53,011 nt of DNA from contig CAZUZS010000029.1 in the NCBI GenBank assembly GCA_964624795.1, positions 1-53,011 of the forward strand. Direction: 5' to 3'. A program made the translations under genes and the position numbers. Within the stretch, counting starts at the first letter, position 1. The number at the start of each line of letters is the position of its first letter. This document shows, piece after piece, positions 36,864 to 45,408 of this stretch. Origin of the DNA: CAZUZS01 sp964624795. GTDB lineage: Bacteria; Calditrichota; Calditrichia; RBG-13-44-9. Under the pieces are notes generated by a model. That model had not been told where the DNA came from and ran no database searches. It saw nothing but the letters and a program-made list of their open reading frames with translations.

Positions 36864-37856
36864 ATGCAAATAAATCAGATTTCAGATAGAATAACAAAGA
36901 GCAGTTCTTACCCTTGGGGAACACGCCGCCGCTATAATGCTTATGTGGATTACCTGAAAGCGAAATACGGCAGCCGGGTGCAGAAGGTGATTGTGGATGC
37001 CGGTTTCACCTGCCCCAACCGCGATGGCAGCAAGGGCTACGGCGGCTGCACATACTGCAACAACGACAGCTTTAAGCCGCCATACTGCAAGCCGGACATG
37101 ACCATTACCGAACAGGTGGCCGCCGGGATCGAATACCTGGGACGCCGCTACAAGGTGGACAAGTTCCTGGTTTATTTCCAGCCATACAGCAATACTTATG
37201 CCCCGCTAAAGCGATTACGGGTTTTGTATGAACGGGCGCTTTCCCATCCGCAGGTGGTAGGCCTGGCAATTGGTACCCGTGCCGATTGCGTGGATGAGGA
37301 GAAAATCGCCTACCTGCAGCAGCTTGCGCGGGATTACTACATCACCGTGGAGTACGGACTGGAGTCGCCATACGACCGTACGCTCAAATGGATCAACCGT
37401 CAGCACGATTTCCGGAGCTGGGAAAACGCCGTGCGATTGACCTCCGGTCGCGGCATTCATATCTGTTCCCATATTATCCTGGGATTGCCCACCGAGACTC
37501 CCGCAGAGATGCTGGAAACCGCCGCGATTGTTTCGCGATACCCCATAGATTATTTGAAAATTCACCACCTGCATGTTGTGGAACGCACGGTTTTAGCAAA
37601 GAGATACAAAGACAATCCCTTCCCGCTGTTTGGCTACCGGGAGTATGTTGACCTGGTTGTGAACTTCGTTCAGCGGCTGCGCCCCGATATCAAGGTGCAG
37701 CGTCTGGTGGGAGAAACACATCCCCGGCTGCTGATTGGTCCCAACTGGGGATTGCGGGCCGACACCGTTCAGCGCCATATTGAACAGGAAATGGAGAAGC
37801 AGAATGTTTGGCAGGGCAAGCTTTGGAAGAGCAACCAGGTACCTGGCAGACGCTGA
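36864..37856 (+). CDS. TIGR01212-type radical SAM protein (YhcC-like)
   Basis: 330 residues from ATG 36864, with AGGA close upstream; GTG 36852 is an alternative four codons earlier. The 4Fe-4S/SAM cluster ligands are Cys50, Cys62 and Cys65 in CPNRDGSKGYGGCTYC, an unusual long first spacing typical of this family. Other markers are YFQPYSNTYAPL, IGTRADCVDEEKI, EYGLES and HIILGLPTET. The family occurs widely and its reaction is not established. It is flanked by the divergent antiporter gene and a downstream secreted-protein gene, neither of which suggests a role. Confidence 0.93.
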   Translation: MQINQISDRITKSSSYPWGTRRRYNAYVDYLKAKYGSRVQKVIVDAGFTCPNRDGSKGYGGCTYCNNDSFKPPYCKPDMTITEQVAAGIEYLGRRYKVDKFLVYFQPYSNTYAPLKRLRVLYERALSHPQVVGLAIGTRADCVDEEKIAYLQQLARDYYITVEYGLESPYDRTLKWINRQHDFRSWENAVRLTSGRGIHICSHIILGLPTETPAEMLETAAIVSRYPIDYLKIHHLHVVERTVLAKRYKDNPFPLFGYREYVDLVVNFVQRLRPDIKVQRLVGETHPRLLIGPNWGLRADTVQRHIEQEMEKQNVWQGKLWKSNQVPGRR

Positions 37857-38017
37857 ATGGCCAGCGGCCCGGAGCATGGAGAAGAAGGCCGGGTGAGTAT
37901 TAAAAGGTACACTTCTGATTGGCAGAAAAAATGAGAAGATTTTCTTTTAGAGGGTTGTTTATTCCACCTGATGGAATTATATTTTTCCATAAGATTTTAA
38001 TATAAGCGGAGGAGAAG

Positions 38018-39946
38018 ATGAAAATTGGTTACGGTTTTTTCATTGTCTTATTTTTATTTGGTGTTGTATGGGCACAGCAGCCGTTATTTGAGGATAATTT
38101 TGATTATCCGGCCAATACCAACCTAACGGATTATGGCTGGACCGCCCATAGCGGGGCAGGAAATAACCCGATTCAGGTTGTCTCGCCCGGTTTGATTTAT
38201 TCGGGATACCCGGGTACGGGTATAGGTAACGCGGTATCCTTGATTTCCAGTACCAGCAGTGCGGAGGATGATAATCATAACTTTTCCGAACAGACCAGCG
38301 GCGGCGTGTATGCTGCATTTATGGTAAATGTAAGCGACGCACCAACCGTCGGAACATACTTTTTCCATTTAGGTCCCACAACCCTGGGAACGACTTTCCG
38401 CGGAAAAGTATTCGCCCAGCAGGATGGTTCCAATAATCTTGCATTTGGAATTGCTAAGGCGAATAATGCCGATGTGGTTTATTCCTCCTATACTTATGCG
38501 CTTAATACGACCTATCTGATCGTCATGGAATATGTGTTTAATGGCGGTTCTGCGGATGATGTGATCAAGCTGTGGGTAAATCCCGATATTTCCGGCAATG
38601 AGCCGCCTGCTGATGTCACCCAGACCGACAGCGGTTCGGATGCCGATAATTTAGGAACCGTTGCCCTGCGCCAGGGAAGTGGCGGCGCTGCGCTTGTTCT
38701 GGATGGGATTCGCATAGGAACTACCTGGCAGAGCGTCACCTCCGGAACTGTGGTGAATCCGCCGGTTATCAGCAGTTTGACGTCCGATCCCTTTCCTGCC
38801 AACCAGGCATTCGATATTACCTGCGATGTAACAATCGCCACCGGCGCCGTTGATTCCGTAAAACTTTTTTACTACACCGATCTGGATCCGGCGAACACCG
38901 ACTCCATGCTGATGACCTATGTGTCCGGTGATCAATACAGCGCAAATCTGAACGGTCTTCCCAATGCCACCAGCCTGGATTACTGGGTAAAAGCCTGGGG
39001 CAACAGCGTTTCGTCTATTTCCGGCGATGTCAAGGTGATCGTCGGAATCCCGGACATTTCGATATTCCACCTGCAGCTCGATCCCGATGGACTTCCATTG
39101 ACTCTTGGCTATCTTGCCCGGCTGCGGGGAATTGTGACGGTGTCGAGTGGTATTTTTTCGACCACCAATTACGATTTCTACATCCAGGATAATACCGGCG
39201 GTATCGATGTCTTCAATTTTGGTATCGGTTCCACTGTCTACAGTGCCGGAGACGAACTGGAGGTGGTAGGCAGCATCGACCATTATCGCGGTAAGTTGGA
39301 AATTCTGAATTTCCAGGCAACTGTCCTCAGCACCGGGAATCCGGTGCCACAGCCCATCGGCATCGGTATCGAAGATATGGGAGAAGAGTACGAAGGGCGC
39401 CTGATCCGTTTTGACAATGTTAATCTGGTCAGCGGAACGTGGTTCGTGAATCCGCCCGATACCAACTACAACCTGACAATCAACGATGGAACCGGGGATC
39501 TGACCCTGCGCATCGTGGGGAGCACCGACATTGGCGGTAATCCCGAACCGTCCTGGCCGGTGTCTGTGGTTGGGATCGGCACCCAGTTTGTGTCGTCGGC
39601 ACCATATTTCGGCGGGTACCAGATTCAGCCGCGCGCTTACAGCGATTTTATCACAACCGGGATAAGCGATCCAAAGCCGGTTGTCACCCGCTACCGGTTG
39701 GAACAGAACTACCCCAACCCGTTCAACCCCAAAACGACCATTCGTTACGAGTTGAAGAGCGCCGGGAAGGTCAGCCTGCGGGTCTTCAACATTCTGGGGC
39801 AGCAGGTTTATGCTTTCAGCGCCAAACAGAGCGCCGGTGCGCACTCGGTGGCATTCGATGGCAGCAAAGTGCCTTCCGGGATTTATTTTTACAAGCTGGA
39901 GGCCGGTGACTTCCAGGCGGTGAAAAAAATGATTCTGGCAAAATAG
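38018..39946 (+). CDS. Secreted OB-fold-like protein with sorting tail
   Basis: 642 residues with GGAGGAG before the ATG and a signal peptide (about 1-20, GVVWAQQP). Residues about 21-245 form a jelly-roll-like domain (FEDNFDYPANTNLTDYGW, LVLDGIRIG). Residues about 250-345 are Ig-like (PVISSLTSDPFPANQAF). Residues about 345-545 look like tandem OB-folds of the kind found beside secreted nucleases (YLARLRGIVTVSSG, DFYIQDNTGGIDVF, YEGRLIRFDNV, LTLRIVG). The end is a sorting tail (NYPNPFNPKTTIRY, GIYFYKL, KKMILAK). The next gene encodes a secreted endonuclease I, so DNA binding is a reasonable guess. Catalytic residues were not seen. Confidence 0.85.
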   Translation: MKIGYGFFIVLFLFGVVWAQQPLFEDNFDYPANTNLTDYGWTAHSGAGNNPIQVVSPGLIYSGYPGTGIGNAVSLISSTSSAEDDNHNFSEQTSGGVYAAFMVNVSDAPTVGTYFFHLGPTTLGTTFRGKVFAQQDGSNNLAFGIAKANNADVVYSSYTYALNTTYLIVMEYVFNGGSADDVIKLWVNPDISGNEPPADVTQTDSGSDADNLGTVALRQGSGGAALVLDGIRIGTTWQSVTSGTVVNPPVISSLTSDPFPANQAFDITCDVTIATGAVDSVKLFYYTDLDPANTDSMLMTYVSGDQYSANLNGLPNATSLDYWVKAWGNSVSSISGDVKVIVGIPDISIFHLQLDPDGLPLTLGYLARLRGIVTVSSGIFSTTNYDFYIQDNTGGIDVFNFGIGSTVYSAGDELEVVGSIDHYRGKLEILNFQATVLSTGNPVPQPIGIGIEDMGEEYEGRLIRFDNVNLVSGTWFVNPPDTNYNLTINDGTGDLTLRIVGSTDIGGNPEPSWPVSVVGIGTQFVSSAPYFGGYQIQPRAYSDFITTGISDPKPVVTRYRLEQNYPNPFNPKTTIRYELKSAGKVSLRVFNILGQQVYAFSAKQSAGAHSVAFDGSKVPSGIYFYKLEAGDFQAVKKMILAK

Positions 39947-39972
39947 TGACTCGTCCTTTTGGCAAAAAATTT

Positions 39973-40010
39973 AAAGCGGTGGGTTCCTGGCCTGCCGCTT
40001 TTTGTTTCTT
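39973..40010 (+). terminator. Intrinsic terminator after the OB-fold protein gene
   Basis: A 7-bp stem AAAGCGG/CCGCTTT (39973-39979 and 39995-40001) is followed by TTGTTTCTT. It sits 27 nt past the stop codon. The downstream endonuclease gene therefore probably has its own promoter. Confidence 0.7.
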
Positions 40011-40170
40011 GGATCGGCACTAAGAATTGTTTCAAAGTTAAGGCGGGGCACGCCAGTCGGAAGAGTGCCGGTCGGTAGGCCAATCCCAAATAAGTCAGCT
40101 TTTAGATCGGCAGTTCAAGGAATAACTGCCTGAAAATTTGTAATCAGAAGCAACAGGGAGAATTAATTTC

Positions 40171-41280
40171 ATGCGAACAAGGGATTTCTCTAAAAACCTT
40201 CACCAGACTATCCTGTCAATAGCAGCCTGGTTTGTCCTTTTAATTTTTCTTGCACCGCTGGCCGCCCAGGAAATATTTCCCAATCTATCAGGACAGATTT
40301 TGCTGGACAGCCTGGTGGCCCGTTACAAACCGTCCTATACACTGAGCTATTCCACGGCCCGCGACCGGATGTATGCCCTCATTGACAACCATGAGGACAG
40401 TGTCCACTGCGTTTATTCTGATTACACCATCTACGTACCCTACAATTCGCCTACACCCCGCAACTATACCAATGCAGCCACTCCCATCATAAACTGTGAG
40501 CATACCTGGCCCAAGAGCCTGGGTGCCACCGGGTTGGCAGAAAGCGATCTGCACCACCTGTTCCCCACCAACGAAATTCCGAATGCTGCGCGCGGTAATC
40601 TCCCCTTCGATGAAATCCCCGATTCCCAGGCCGACCGCTGGTACCGCAAAACCCAGGTGCTGACATCTATTCCGACCCAGCATATTGCTGAATACAGTAA
40701 ACTGGATGAGAATCGCGCTTTTGAGCCGCGCGAAGATCACAGGGGAGACGTGGCGCGCGCCATGTTCTATTTTTACACCATGTATCGCGCCAAGGCGGAC
40801 AGCGCCGGACCCGGTTTCTTCGATCAGCAGAAGACTGTTTTGCGTCGCTGGAATATGACCGACCCGGTGGACTCTGCCGAAATCGCCCGCACCAATCTTA
40901 TTGCCACATTTCAGGATGACAAACCGAATCCGTTTATTCTGGATACCACGCTCATCGGACGTGCCTATTTTGGCGTGCCGGCTTCCATTATCCCGGAAAT
41001 GGGAAGTATGCTTCCCAACGACTTTTCTATGAATCCCGCGTTCCCAAACCCATTCAACAGCAGAACCATTGTGAGCTTTGTTCTTCCTCACCCCGGTGTG
41101 GTGGATGTGCAGGTTTTTGATACCGGCGGAAGACAATGGCTGCACCACCAAACCAGAACACTTCCGGGCGGTAATAATTCGGTCGTAATTCAGGCCGATA
41201 ACTGGGCCAGCGGGTTCTATTTTGTGCGGATGAAATTTGCGGGCCGCTATGCGATCCGGAAAATTCTCCTGCTGCGCTAA
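40171..41280 (+). CDS. Secreted endonuclease I family protein with sorting tail
   Basis: 369 residues with AGGGAG before the ATG and a signal peptide (about 1-32, ending LAPLAAQ). The endonuclease I (PF04231-type) His-Me finger signature is intact: NCEHTWPKS with His111, DLHHLFPT (about 127-134), and NAARGNLPF with metal-binding Asn. Cys80 and Cys109 may form a disulfide. The C-terminal about 75 residues form a divergent sorting tail (FPNPFNSRTIVSF, SGFYFVRM, RKILLLR). The enzyme would cut extracellular DNA, probably for nutrients or biofilm turnover. It lies 225 bp after the OB-fold protein gene. Confidence 0.93.
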   Translation: MRTRDFSKNLHQTILSIAAWFVLLIFLAPLAAQEIFPNLSGQILLDSLVARYKPSYTLSYSTARDRMYALIDNHEDSVHCVYSDYTIYVPYNSPTPRNYTNAATPIINCEHTWPKSLGATGLAESDLHHLFPTNEIPNAARGNLPFDEIPDSQADRWYRKTQVLTSIPTQHIAEYSKLDENRAFEPREDHRGDVARAMFYFYTMYRAKADSAGPGFFDQQKTVLRRWNMTDPVDSAEIARTNLIATFQDDKPNPFILDTTLIGRAYFGVPASIIPEMGSMLPNDFSMNPAFPNPFNSRTIVSFVLPHPGVVDVQVFDTGGRQWLHHQTRTLPGGNNSVVIQADNWASGFYFVRMKFAGRYAIRKILLLR

Positions 41281-41326
41281 GCGCTGCGAGTCGAGAATTT
41301 ATTAGCGAAGCCGGCACAATTTTTTA

Positions 41327-41334
41327 TATATTTA
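41327..41334 (+). promoter_or_regulatory. Candidate -10-like motif TATATTTA
   Basis: TATATTTA lies 26 nt before the ATG of the zinc-ribbon-like gene. The same octamer precedes cinA (27902-27909) and the exported protein gene (48913-48920). The 15-bp context ATATATTTACCGGCT here matches ATATATTTACAGGCT there at 14 of 15 positions. Confidence 0.4.
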
Positions 41335-41360
41335 CCGGCTATTATAAACGGGAGAATAAC

Positions 41361-41819
41361 ATGGAAAAGAAAGAGAAACTACAGATCGAGGTGGAGATCC
41401 CCTCGCGAAAGCTTCATGTTGAACACGTTTACTGTCCAGAAGGACATGCACTTTGCGATCCGGCAAAAAAGATTCACGGTTTTCCGGCTATAAAAATCCG
41501 GGTCCGGCACAACGGCCGGGAAGGTTTTCTATATATGGACCCGGTTTACGGCAGCTATGACAACCTGGAAGAAGGCATTACCATCCCGGAAGGGGCGATA
41601 GTGGAGCTGTTCTGTCCGGAATGCGGTGCGACTCTCAAATCCAAGGAAGAGACCTGTCAACTTTGTGCTTCCCCCATGTATCTTTTTAATCTGCCCAAAG
41701 GCGGTATTATAGAGGGCTGCCTGAAAAAGGGATGCCTGTATCACAAGATGAAAATCGTAGATGCGGAACAACAGGTGGGGCGGCTTTTTGAGAATCATAC
41801 CCTGGAGTCATATCTTTAA
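41361..41819 (+). CDS. Cys-rich zinc-ribbon-like protein, unknown function
   Basis: 152 residues with GGGAG before the ATG and no signal peptide. Cysteines come in pairs: Cys25 and Cys32 (YCPEGHALCD), Cys85/Cys88 (CPECG), Cys99/Cys102 (CQLC), and Cys120/Cys125 with His128 (GCLKKGCLYH). CPECG and CQLC form a plausible zinc ribbon. The beta-rich middle (residues about 40-80) links the metal sites. No known domain was recognised. It follows the endonuclease gene on the same strand, but with an upstream promoter-like motif it is probably an independent unit. Confidence 0.8.
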   Translation: MEKKEKLQIEVEIPSRKLHVEHVYCPEGHALCDPAKKIHGFPAIKIRVRHNGREGFLYMDPVYGSYDNLEEGITIPEGAIVELFCPECGATLKSKEETCQLCASPMYLFNLPKGGIIEGCLKKGCLYHKMKIVDAEQQVGRLFENHTLESYL

Positions 41820-41832
41820 GAAAGCATGTACG

Positions 41833-41866
41833 CCTCCTGCTGCCGCGCGTTGCGCGGAAAAGGAGG
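41833..41866. repeat. Two-tier GC-rich hairpin
   Basis: Outer arms CCTCC/GGAGG (41833-41837 and 41862-41866) enclose inner arms CCGCGC/GCGCGG (41843-41848 and 41852-41857). It lies just past the zinc-ribbon-like gene. No T run follows, so termination would not be classical. Confidence 0.5.
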
Positions 41867-42086
41867 AAGCAGGCTGACTTGATCTGCAAATATAAATAGG
41901 CGTCGGGCTGCCGCCCGGTACTTCGAAAAACCGAACGGATTCATCCGACACGAATTCGCACCGGCTGAAAAAGTTTACAGGAAAACAGAGCAAAAAGCGG
42001 AAATTCGGAACACGCGGCCAATCTAAAATGGGTTTGCATTTACCAGGTGGTCATGTTAGATTTTTCGAAATTGGACGGAGGAATGA

Positions 42087-42539
42087 ATGGGTCTTGAAGA
42101 ATTGCTGACGGAAGATTTGATCAGTGCCGATTTACAGGGCAGGAACAAGTATGAGGTGATTGAAGAGCTGCTGGATTTGCTGGTAGCTGCGGGAAAAATA
42201 GAAGCCCGGGAGATTGCGCTGCACGATCTGCTGGAACGCGAGCAGTATCTGAGCACCGGTCTGGAGAACGGGCTGGCGGTGCCGCACGCCAAAACCGCTG
42301 CGGCCAATACTTTGTTGGTCAGCTTTGGCCTGAGCCGGCAGGGGCTGGAATTCGATTCCCTTGACGGCAAACCGGCCCATTTTATTTTTCTGGTTCTCTC
42401 GCCCCGCGATACTTCCGGTCCGCACATCAAGACCCTGGCGCAAATTACCCGCAATTTTCGCGAAGGCGGGTTGAGCAAGAAACTGCTGGAATCCCCGGAC
42501 CAGCATGCCATTTACGAATTAATCCAGGATTTTAAATGA
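42087..42539 (+). CDS. EIIA-Ntr-like PTS phosphocarrier protein
   Basis: 150 residues with GGAGG before the ATG. The PTS EIIA type-2 fold is shown by the phosphorylatable His67 in GLENGLAVPHAKT, the preceding LLEREQYLSTG segment, and HFIFLVLSPRD. Nitrogen-type EIIA proteins relay phosphate from EI-Ntr/NPr to regulate K+ and carbon/nitrogen metabolism. No HPr, EI, EIIB or EIIC gene is nearby, in keeping with a regulatory role. It ends 12 nt before the polyprenyl synthetase gene, with which it is probably co-transcribed. Confidence 0.92.
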   Translation: MGLEELLTEDLISADLQGRNKYEVIEELLDLLVAAGKIEAREIALHDLLEREQYLSTGLENGLAVPHAKTAAANTLLVSFGLSRQGLEFDSLDGKPAHFIFLVLSPRDTSGPHIKTLAQITRNFREGGLSKKLLESPDQHAIYELIQDFK

Positions 42540-42551
42540 CGTGAGGGCGGG

Positions 42552-43523
42552 TTGGATATATTTGAAACACTGTACCCTTTATCTGAAAAAATCCAAAATG
42601 AACTTCATCAAAGCGTAAAAGCGGATTTTCCCCAGACCTTAAAAGAACCAATTTATTATTTTCTGGAAGCATCGGGCAAGAAGATCCGCCCGTTGCTTAC
42701 GCTGCTTTCCTGCCAGGCGGTGGGCGGCGATATGGAAGCGGCTCTGGCGGCTGCCGCCGGTATCGAGCTGTTCCACGACTTTACGCTGGTTCATGATGAT
42801 ATTATGGATCAGGACGACCTGCGCCGCGGCCGCTCCACCATTCATAAATTGTGGGATGAAGGAACCGCCATCCTGGTTGGGGACGCGCTGATTGGAATGG
42901 CTTACGCCAATATGATCCGCTGCGATGCCCGGCACCTGCCGGCGGTGCTCCACCATTTCAGCGAAGCGGTGATCAAGGTGTGCGAAGGCCAGGCGCTGGA
43001 CAAGGAGTTCGAACATCGGGAAAGCATCGATATCGACACCTACCTGGACATGATTGCCAAAAAAACCGGCTGGCTGTTTAAGCTGGCCTGTCAAACCGGG
43101 GCCATCCTGGCCGGCGGGACGCCGCGGCAGGTGGAGACGATGCTGAGATTTGGCGAAAGCCTGGGAGTCGGTTTCCAGATCCAGGATGATCTGCTGGATT
43201 TTATCGCCGATGAAACGGTGCTTGGCAAGAAGGTTGGCAGCGATCTGAAACTGGACAAAAAAACATACATCACACTGCAATATGGCCGGCTGATCGAGCA
43301 GCGGCCGGAGCTGCTCGATCGTTATCCACGCCGTATGTGGGATTTCAAATCGATCCAGGAACTTAAAGACGCCCTTCATGATTTGGGTATCGTGGAAACC
43401 ACCCAGCGGGTTGTGGACGGTTATATTCGCCGCGCACTTGAATGCCTGGAAGAAGTTCAGCCCCTGGACGAACGCAATCACCTCCTGCAAATCGTGCATT
43501 TCCTTCAAAGAAGACAGTATTGA
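42552..43523 (+). CDS. Polyprenyl synthetase (trans-prenyltransferase)
   Basis: 323 residues from a TTG start; GAGGG at 42543-42547 is correctly spaced, so TTG is supported. It condenses isopentenyl diphosphate with allylic diphosphates. The first Asp-rich motif is D82-D83-I-M-D86 with DDLRRG following, and the second is D212-D213-L-L-D216. GKKIRP and the KTGWLF segment are conserved. Phe77 five residues before the first motif, with Thr78, suggests a short-to-medium chain (C15-C20), but this rule is approximate. The product may feed quinone or carotenoid side chains. Confidence 0.93.
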   Translation: MDIFETLYPLSEKIQNELHQSVKADFPQTLKEPIYYFLEASGKKIRPLLTLLSCQAVGGDMEAALAAAAGIELFHDFTLVHDDIMDQDDLRRGRSTIHKLWDEGTAILVGDALIGMAYANMIRCDARHLPAVLHHFSEAVIKVCEGQALDKEFEHRESIDIDTYLDMIAKKTGWLFKLACQTGAILAGGTPRQVETMLRFGESLGVGFQIQDDLLDFIADETVLGKKVGSDLKLDKKTYITLQYGRLIEQRPELLDRYPRRMWDFKSIQELKDALHDLGIVETTQRVVDGYIRRALECLEEVQPLDERNHLLQIVHFLQRRQY

Positions 43524-43573
43524 TCGCGGGGGCGCAGCCGGTTTATATTTTCTGGCTCGCTGCCTTTCCTTGG

Positions 43574-43936
43574 CTATTTTTTCCCGCCGGATGATACTTC
43601 AGCAATGTGTCTCAGAAGCGTAATCATATCCTGTTGAATGGCAGAGGGAAGCCGGCGCCACAGGTCCGCAAATACCTGGCTGCTGCCATACGGCACGCTA
43701 TTCTCGCTGACCCTGTTACCCTCCTCGCCGGGCAAAATCCCGGTGAGCAGCCACTCCATGCTGGCGCCTCCGATTTGAGCGATGCGGTGCAGCACGTCGG
43801 CCGGCGGCATGCGTCCCTGCAGGTAAAGGGAAATCGACGGCTGACTGATTCCCAAAACCTCCGACAGTTGCTGCTGGGTCAGCCCGTTTTCCCGCATAAT
43901 CTGACGGATGCGATCGGCAAGCGAAACAGCACTCAT
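43574..43936 (-). CDS. XRE-family transcriptional regulator
   Basis: 120 residues from ATG 43936. Upstream ATGs at 43939 and 43948 are too close to, or overlap, the GGAGG site (43942-43946). An N-terminal Cro/C1-type helix-turn-helix spans about 4-60 (LTQQQLSEVLGISQPSISLYLQG). The C-terminal about 60 residues (VFADLWRRLPSAIQQDMITLLRHI) may serve dimerisation. It is divergent from the DUF2851 gene, and the shared 82-bp gap contains a perfect 10-bp inverted repeat, so autoregulation and control of the DUF2851-mgtC unit are likely. Confidence 0.9.
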   Translation of the reverse strand: MSAVSLADRIRQIMRENGLTQQQLSEVLGISQPSISLYLQGRMPPADVLHRIAQIGGASMEWLLTGILPGEEGNRVSENSVPYGSSQVFADLWRRLPSAIQQDMITLLRHIAEVSSGGKK

Positions 43937-43965
43937 CATAACCTCCATTAGAAAATGTTGAAATT

Positions 43966-43992
43966 GATTATAATATATATTATATTATAATC
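43966..43992. promoter_or_regulatory. Candidate operator: perfect 10-bp inverted repeat
   Basis: GATTATAATA (43966-43975) and TATTATAATC (43983-43992) are exact reverse complements around a 7-bp A/T core. The site lies 30 bp before the XRE gene start and 27 bp before the DUF2851 gene start. Its symmetry and AT-rich nature suit a dimeric XRE repressor covering divergent promoters. Confidence 0.7.
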
Positions 43993-44018
43993 GTAATAAT
44001 AATCAAAAAAGGTGCAGG

Positions 44019-45386
44019 GTGCAAAAGGAAAAAGAGAATACCGCACTTCCCCGGATTCCCGAGCATTATCTTTACCAGGCTTACCAGCACCATCAGAAGT
44101 TGAAGAAACCGCTGCTCACGGCGGAAGGACAGCTCTTGGAAATTGTGGAATGCGGCCTGCGAAATCCTGATAATGGTCCCGATTTTAAAGATGCGCTGTT
44201 GAAAGTCGGCGGCGTGCTGGTGCGCGGCGATGTAGAGTTTCATCTCTGCTGGCAGGACTGGTTCCGGCACGGGCATAATGACGACAGCCGATACAGGCAG
44301 GTGATTCTGCATGGACTATGGCAGCCGCCGCAAGGTTTGCCCGGCACTTTATCGCAGCGGTTTCCCCACCTTGTTATCTCATCCTTTGTGAGTCCCGATC
44401 TGCCGCGCTGGCTGGCTTTCATGCAGCGGCTGGCGGAGGACCGGCCGGAAGCGAGGCCGTCATGTATTGTTACCCGCCCATCTGCGGCAGAGCTTCGGGG
44501 GCTGGCCTGGCAGCGATTCCAAAGAAAGTGCGAGGAGATTCGGCACCGTGTGGAGATTGACGGCTGGGATCAGGCGTTGTGGCTGGGATTGGCCCGCTCC
44601 CTGGGTTACAGCAAAAACAGTGTGCCTTTTATGGAGCTGGTGCGCAGCTTTCCGCCGGCACGGCTGGTTGAAGCGGTGCATCCGCTACAGCGTTCACCGC
44701 TGCTCTATTGGGTGCTGCTGTGCTGGCACAGCGGGCTGTTCGACCGTCCTCTGCGCCGCAACGCCGCCGGGCAATCCGCCAACACCCTGCGAATAGTCGT
44801 GCGGTTGCGGCAGCAGTTCCAGTCCCGGCTCCCGGTAAACCGCCTGCATCTTACGCAGTGGCATTTTTCCCGATTGCGGCCCTACAACAGTCCCTATGTT
44901 CGGCTGGCAGGTTTTTCACAGCTTCTTTTCAACTACCCGGGCAGCACGTTATTCCGCGAATTGCATTCGGTTTTTTCAGCCCGGTTGTCACTGAACCGGT
45001 TGTTGAAAAATTTGCAGGACATTTTGCGCCCGCCGCTCAGCCGTTCCTTTGCTCCGTTCTTCCGGGAATTGCTCGATCTCGGTGCATTTCCGGAAAAAAC
45101 CATGGGGGTGCAGCGCTGTCGGCAGCTCACCCTCAATATACTACTACCACTATTTACCATTTGGGCGCAAATCCACCACAGCCCGGGTTTTCGGCTGTAC
45201 CTGGAGGATCTTTGGTTTCGGTTTCCGGCCAGCGACGATAACCAAATCCTCCGTCTTTTTTCCCCATCTCAGCCGGAACAGTTTGCCTACAACCAACAGG
45301 GCCTGCTGGAGTACTATCAGCAGCAGAGTGTCCAGAAATCCGGGGAATCGGAAAAACTGTTTGAAAAAATCCAATCCAATGCTTAA
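44019..45386 (+). CDS. DUF2851 family protein
   Basis: 455 residues from GTG 44019, with AAGGTG 4 nt upstream. Motifs typical of DUF2851 are LPEH/IPEHYLYQAYQH near the start, ECGLRNPDNGPDFKDALLKVGG (about 49-70) and GDVEFHLCWQDWFRHGH-DDSRYRQVILH (about 71-100). The family function is not known; the N-terminal part, with NPDNGPDF and EFH, has the look of a metal-binding nuclease-like core, but that is only an impression. It is the first gene of a two-gene unit with mgtC-like (22-nt gap) and is divergent from the XRE regulator. Confidence 0.85.
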   Translation: MQKEKENTALPRIPEHYLYQAYQHHQKLKKPLLTAEGQLLEIVECGLRNPDNGPDFKDALLKVGGVLVRGDVEFHLCWQDWFRHGHNDDSRYRQVILHGLWQPPQGLPGTLSQRFPHLVISSFVSPDLPRWLAFMQRLAEDRPEARPSCIVTRPSAAELRGLAWQRFQRKCEEIRHRVEIDGWDQALWLGLARSLGYSKNSVPFMELVRSFPPARLVEAVHPLQRSPLLYWVLLCWHSGLFDRPLRRNAAGQSANTLRIVVRLRQQFQSRLPVNRLHLTQWHFSRLRPYNSPYVRLAGFSQLLFNYPGSTLFRELHSVFSARLSLNRLLKNLQDILRPPLSRSFAPFFRELLDLGAFPEKTMGVQRCRQLTLNILLPLFTIWAQIHHSPGFRLYLEDLWFRFPASDDNQILRLFSPSQPEQFAYNQQGLLEYYQQQSVQKSGESEKLFEKIQSNA

Positions 45387-45408
45387 AATCCCAAAAAAAA
45401 AGGAATAG

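Noticed and set aside
38651..39844. 397-codon minus-strand frame opposite the OB-fold protein gene
   Set aside because: Antisense shadow of a gene with signal peptide, domains and sorting tail.
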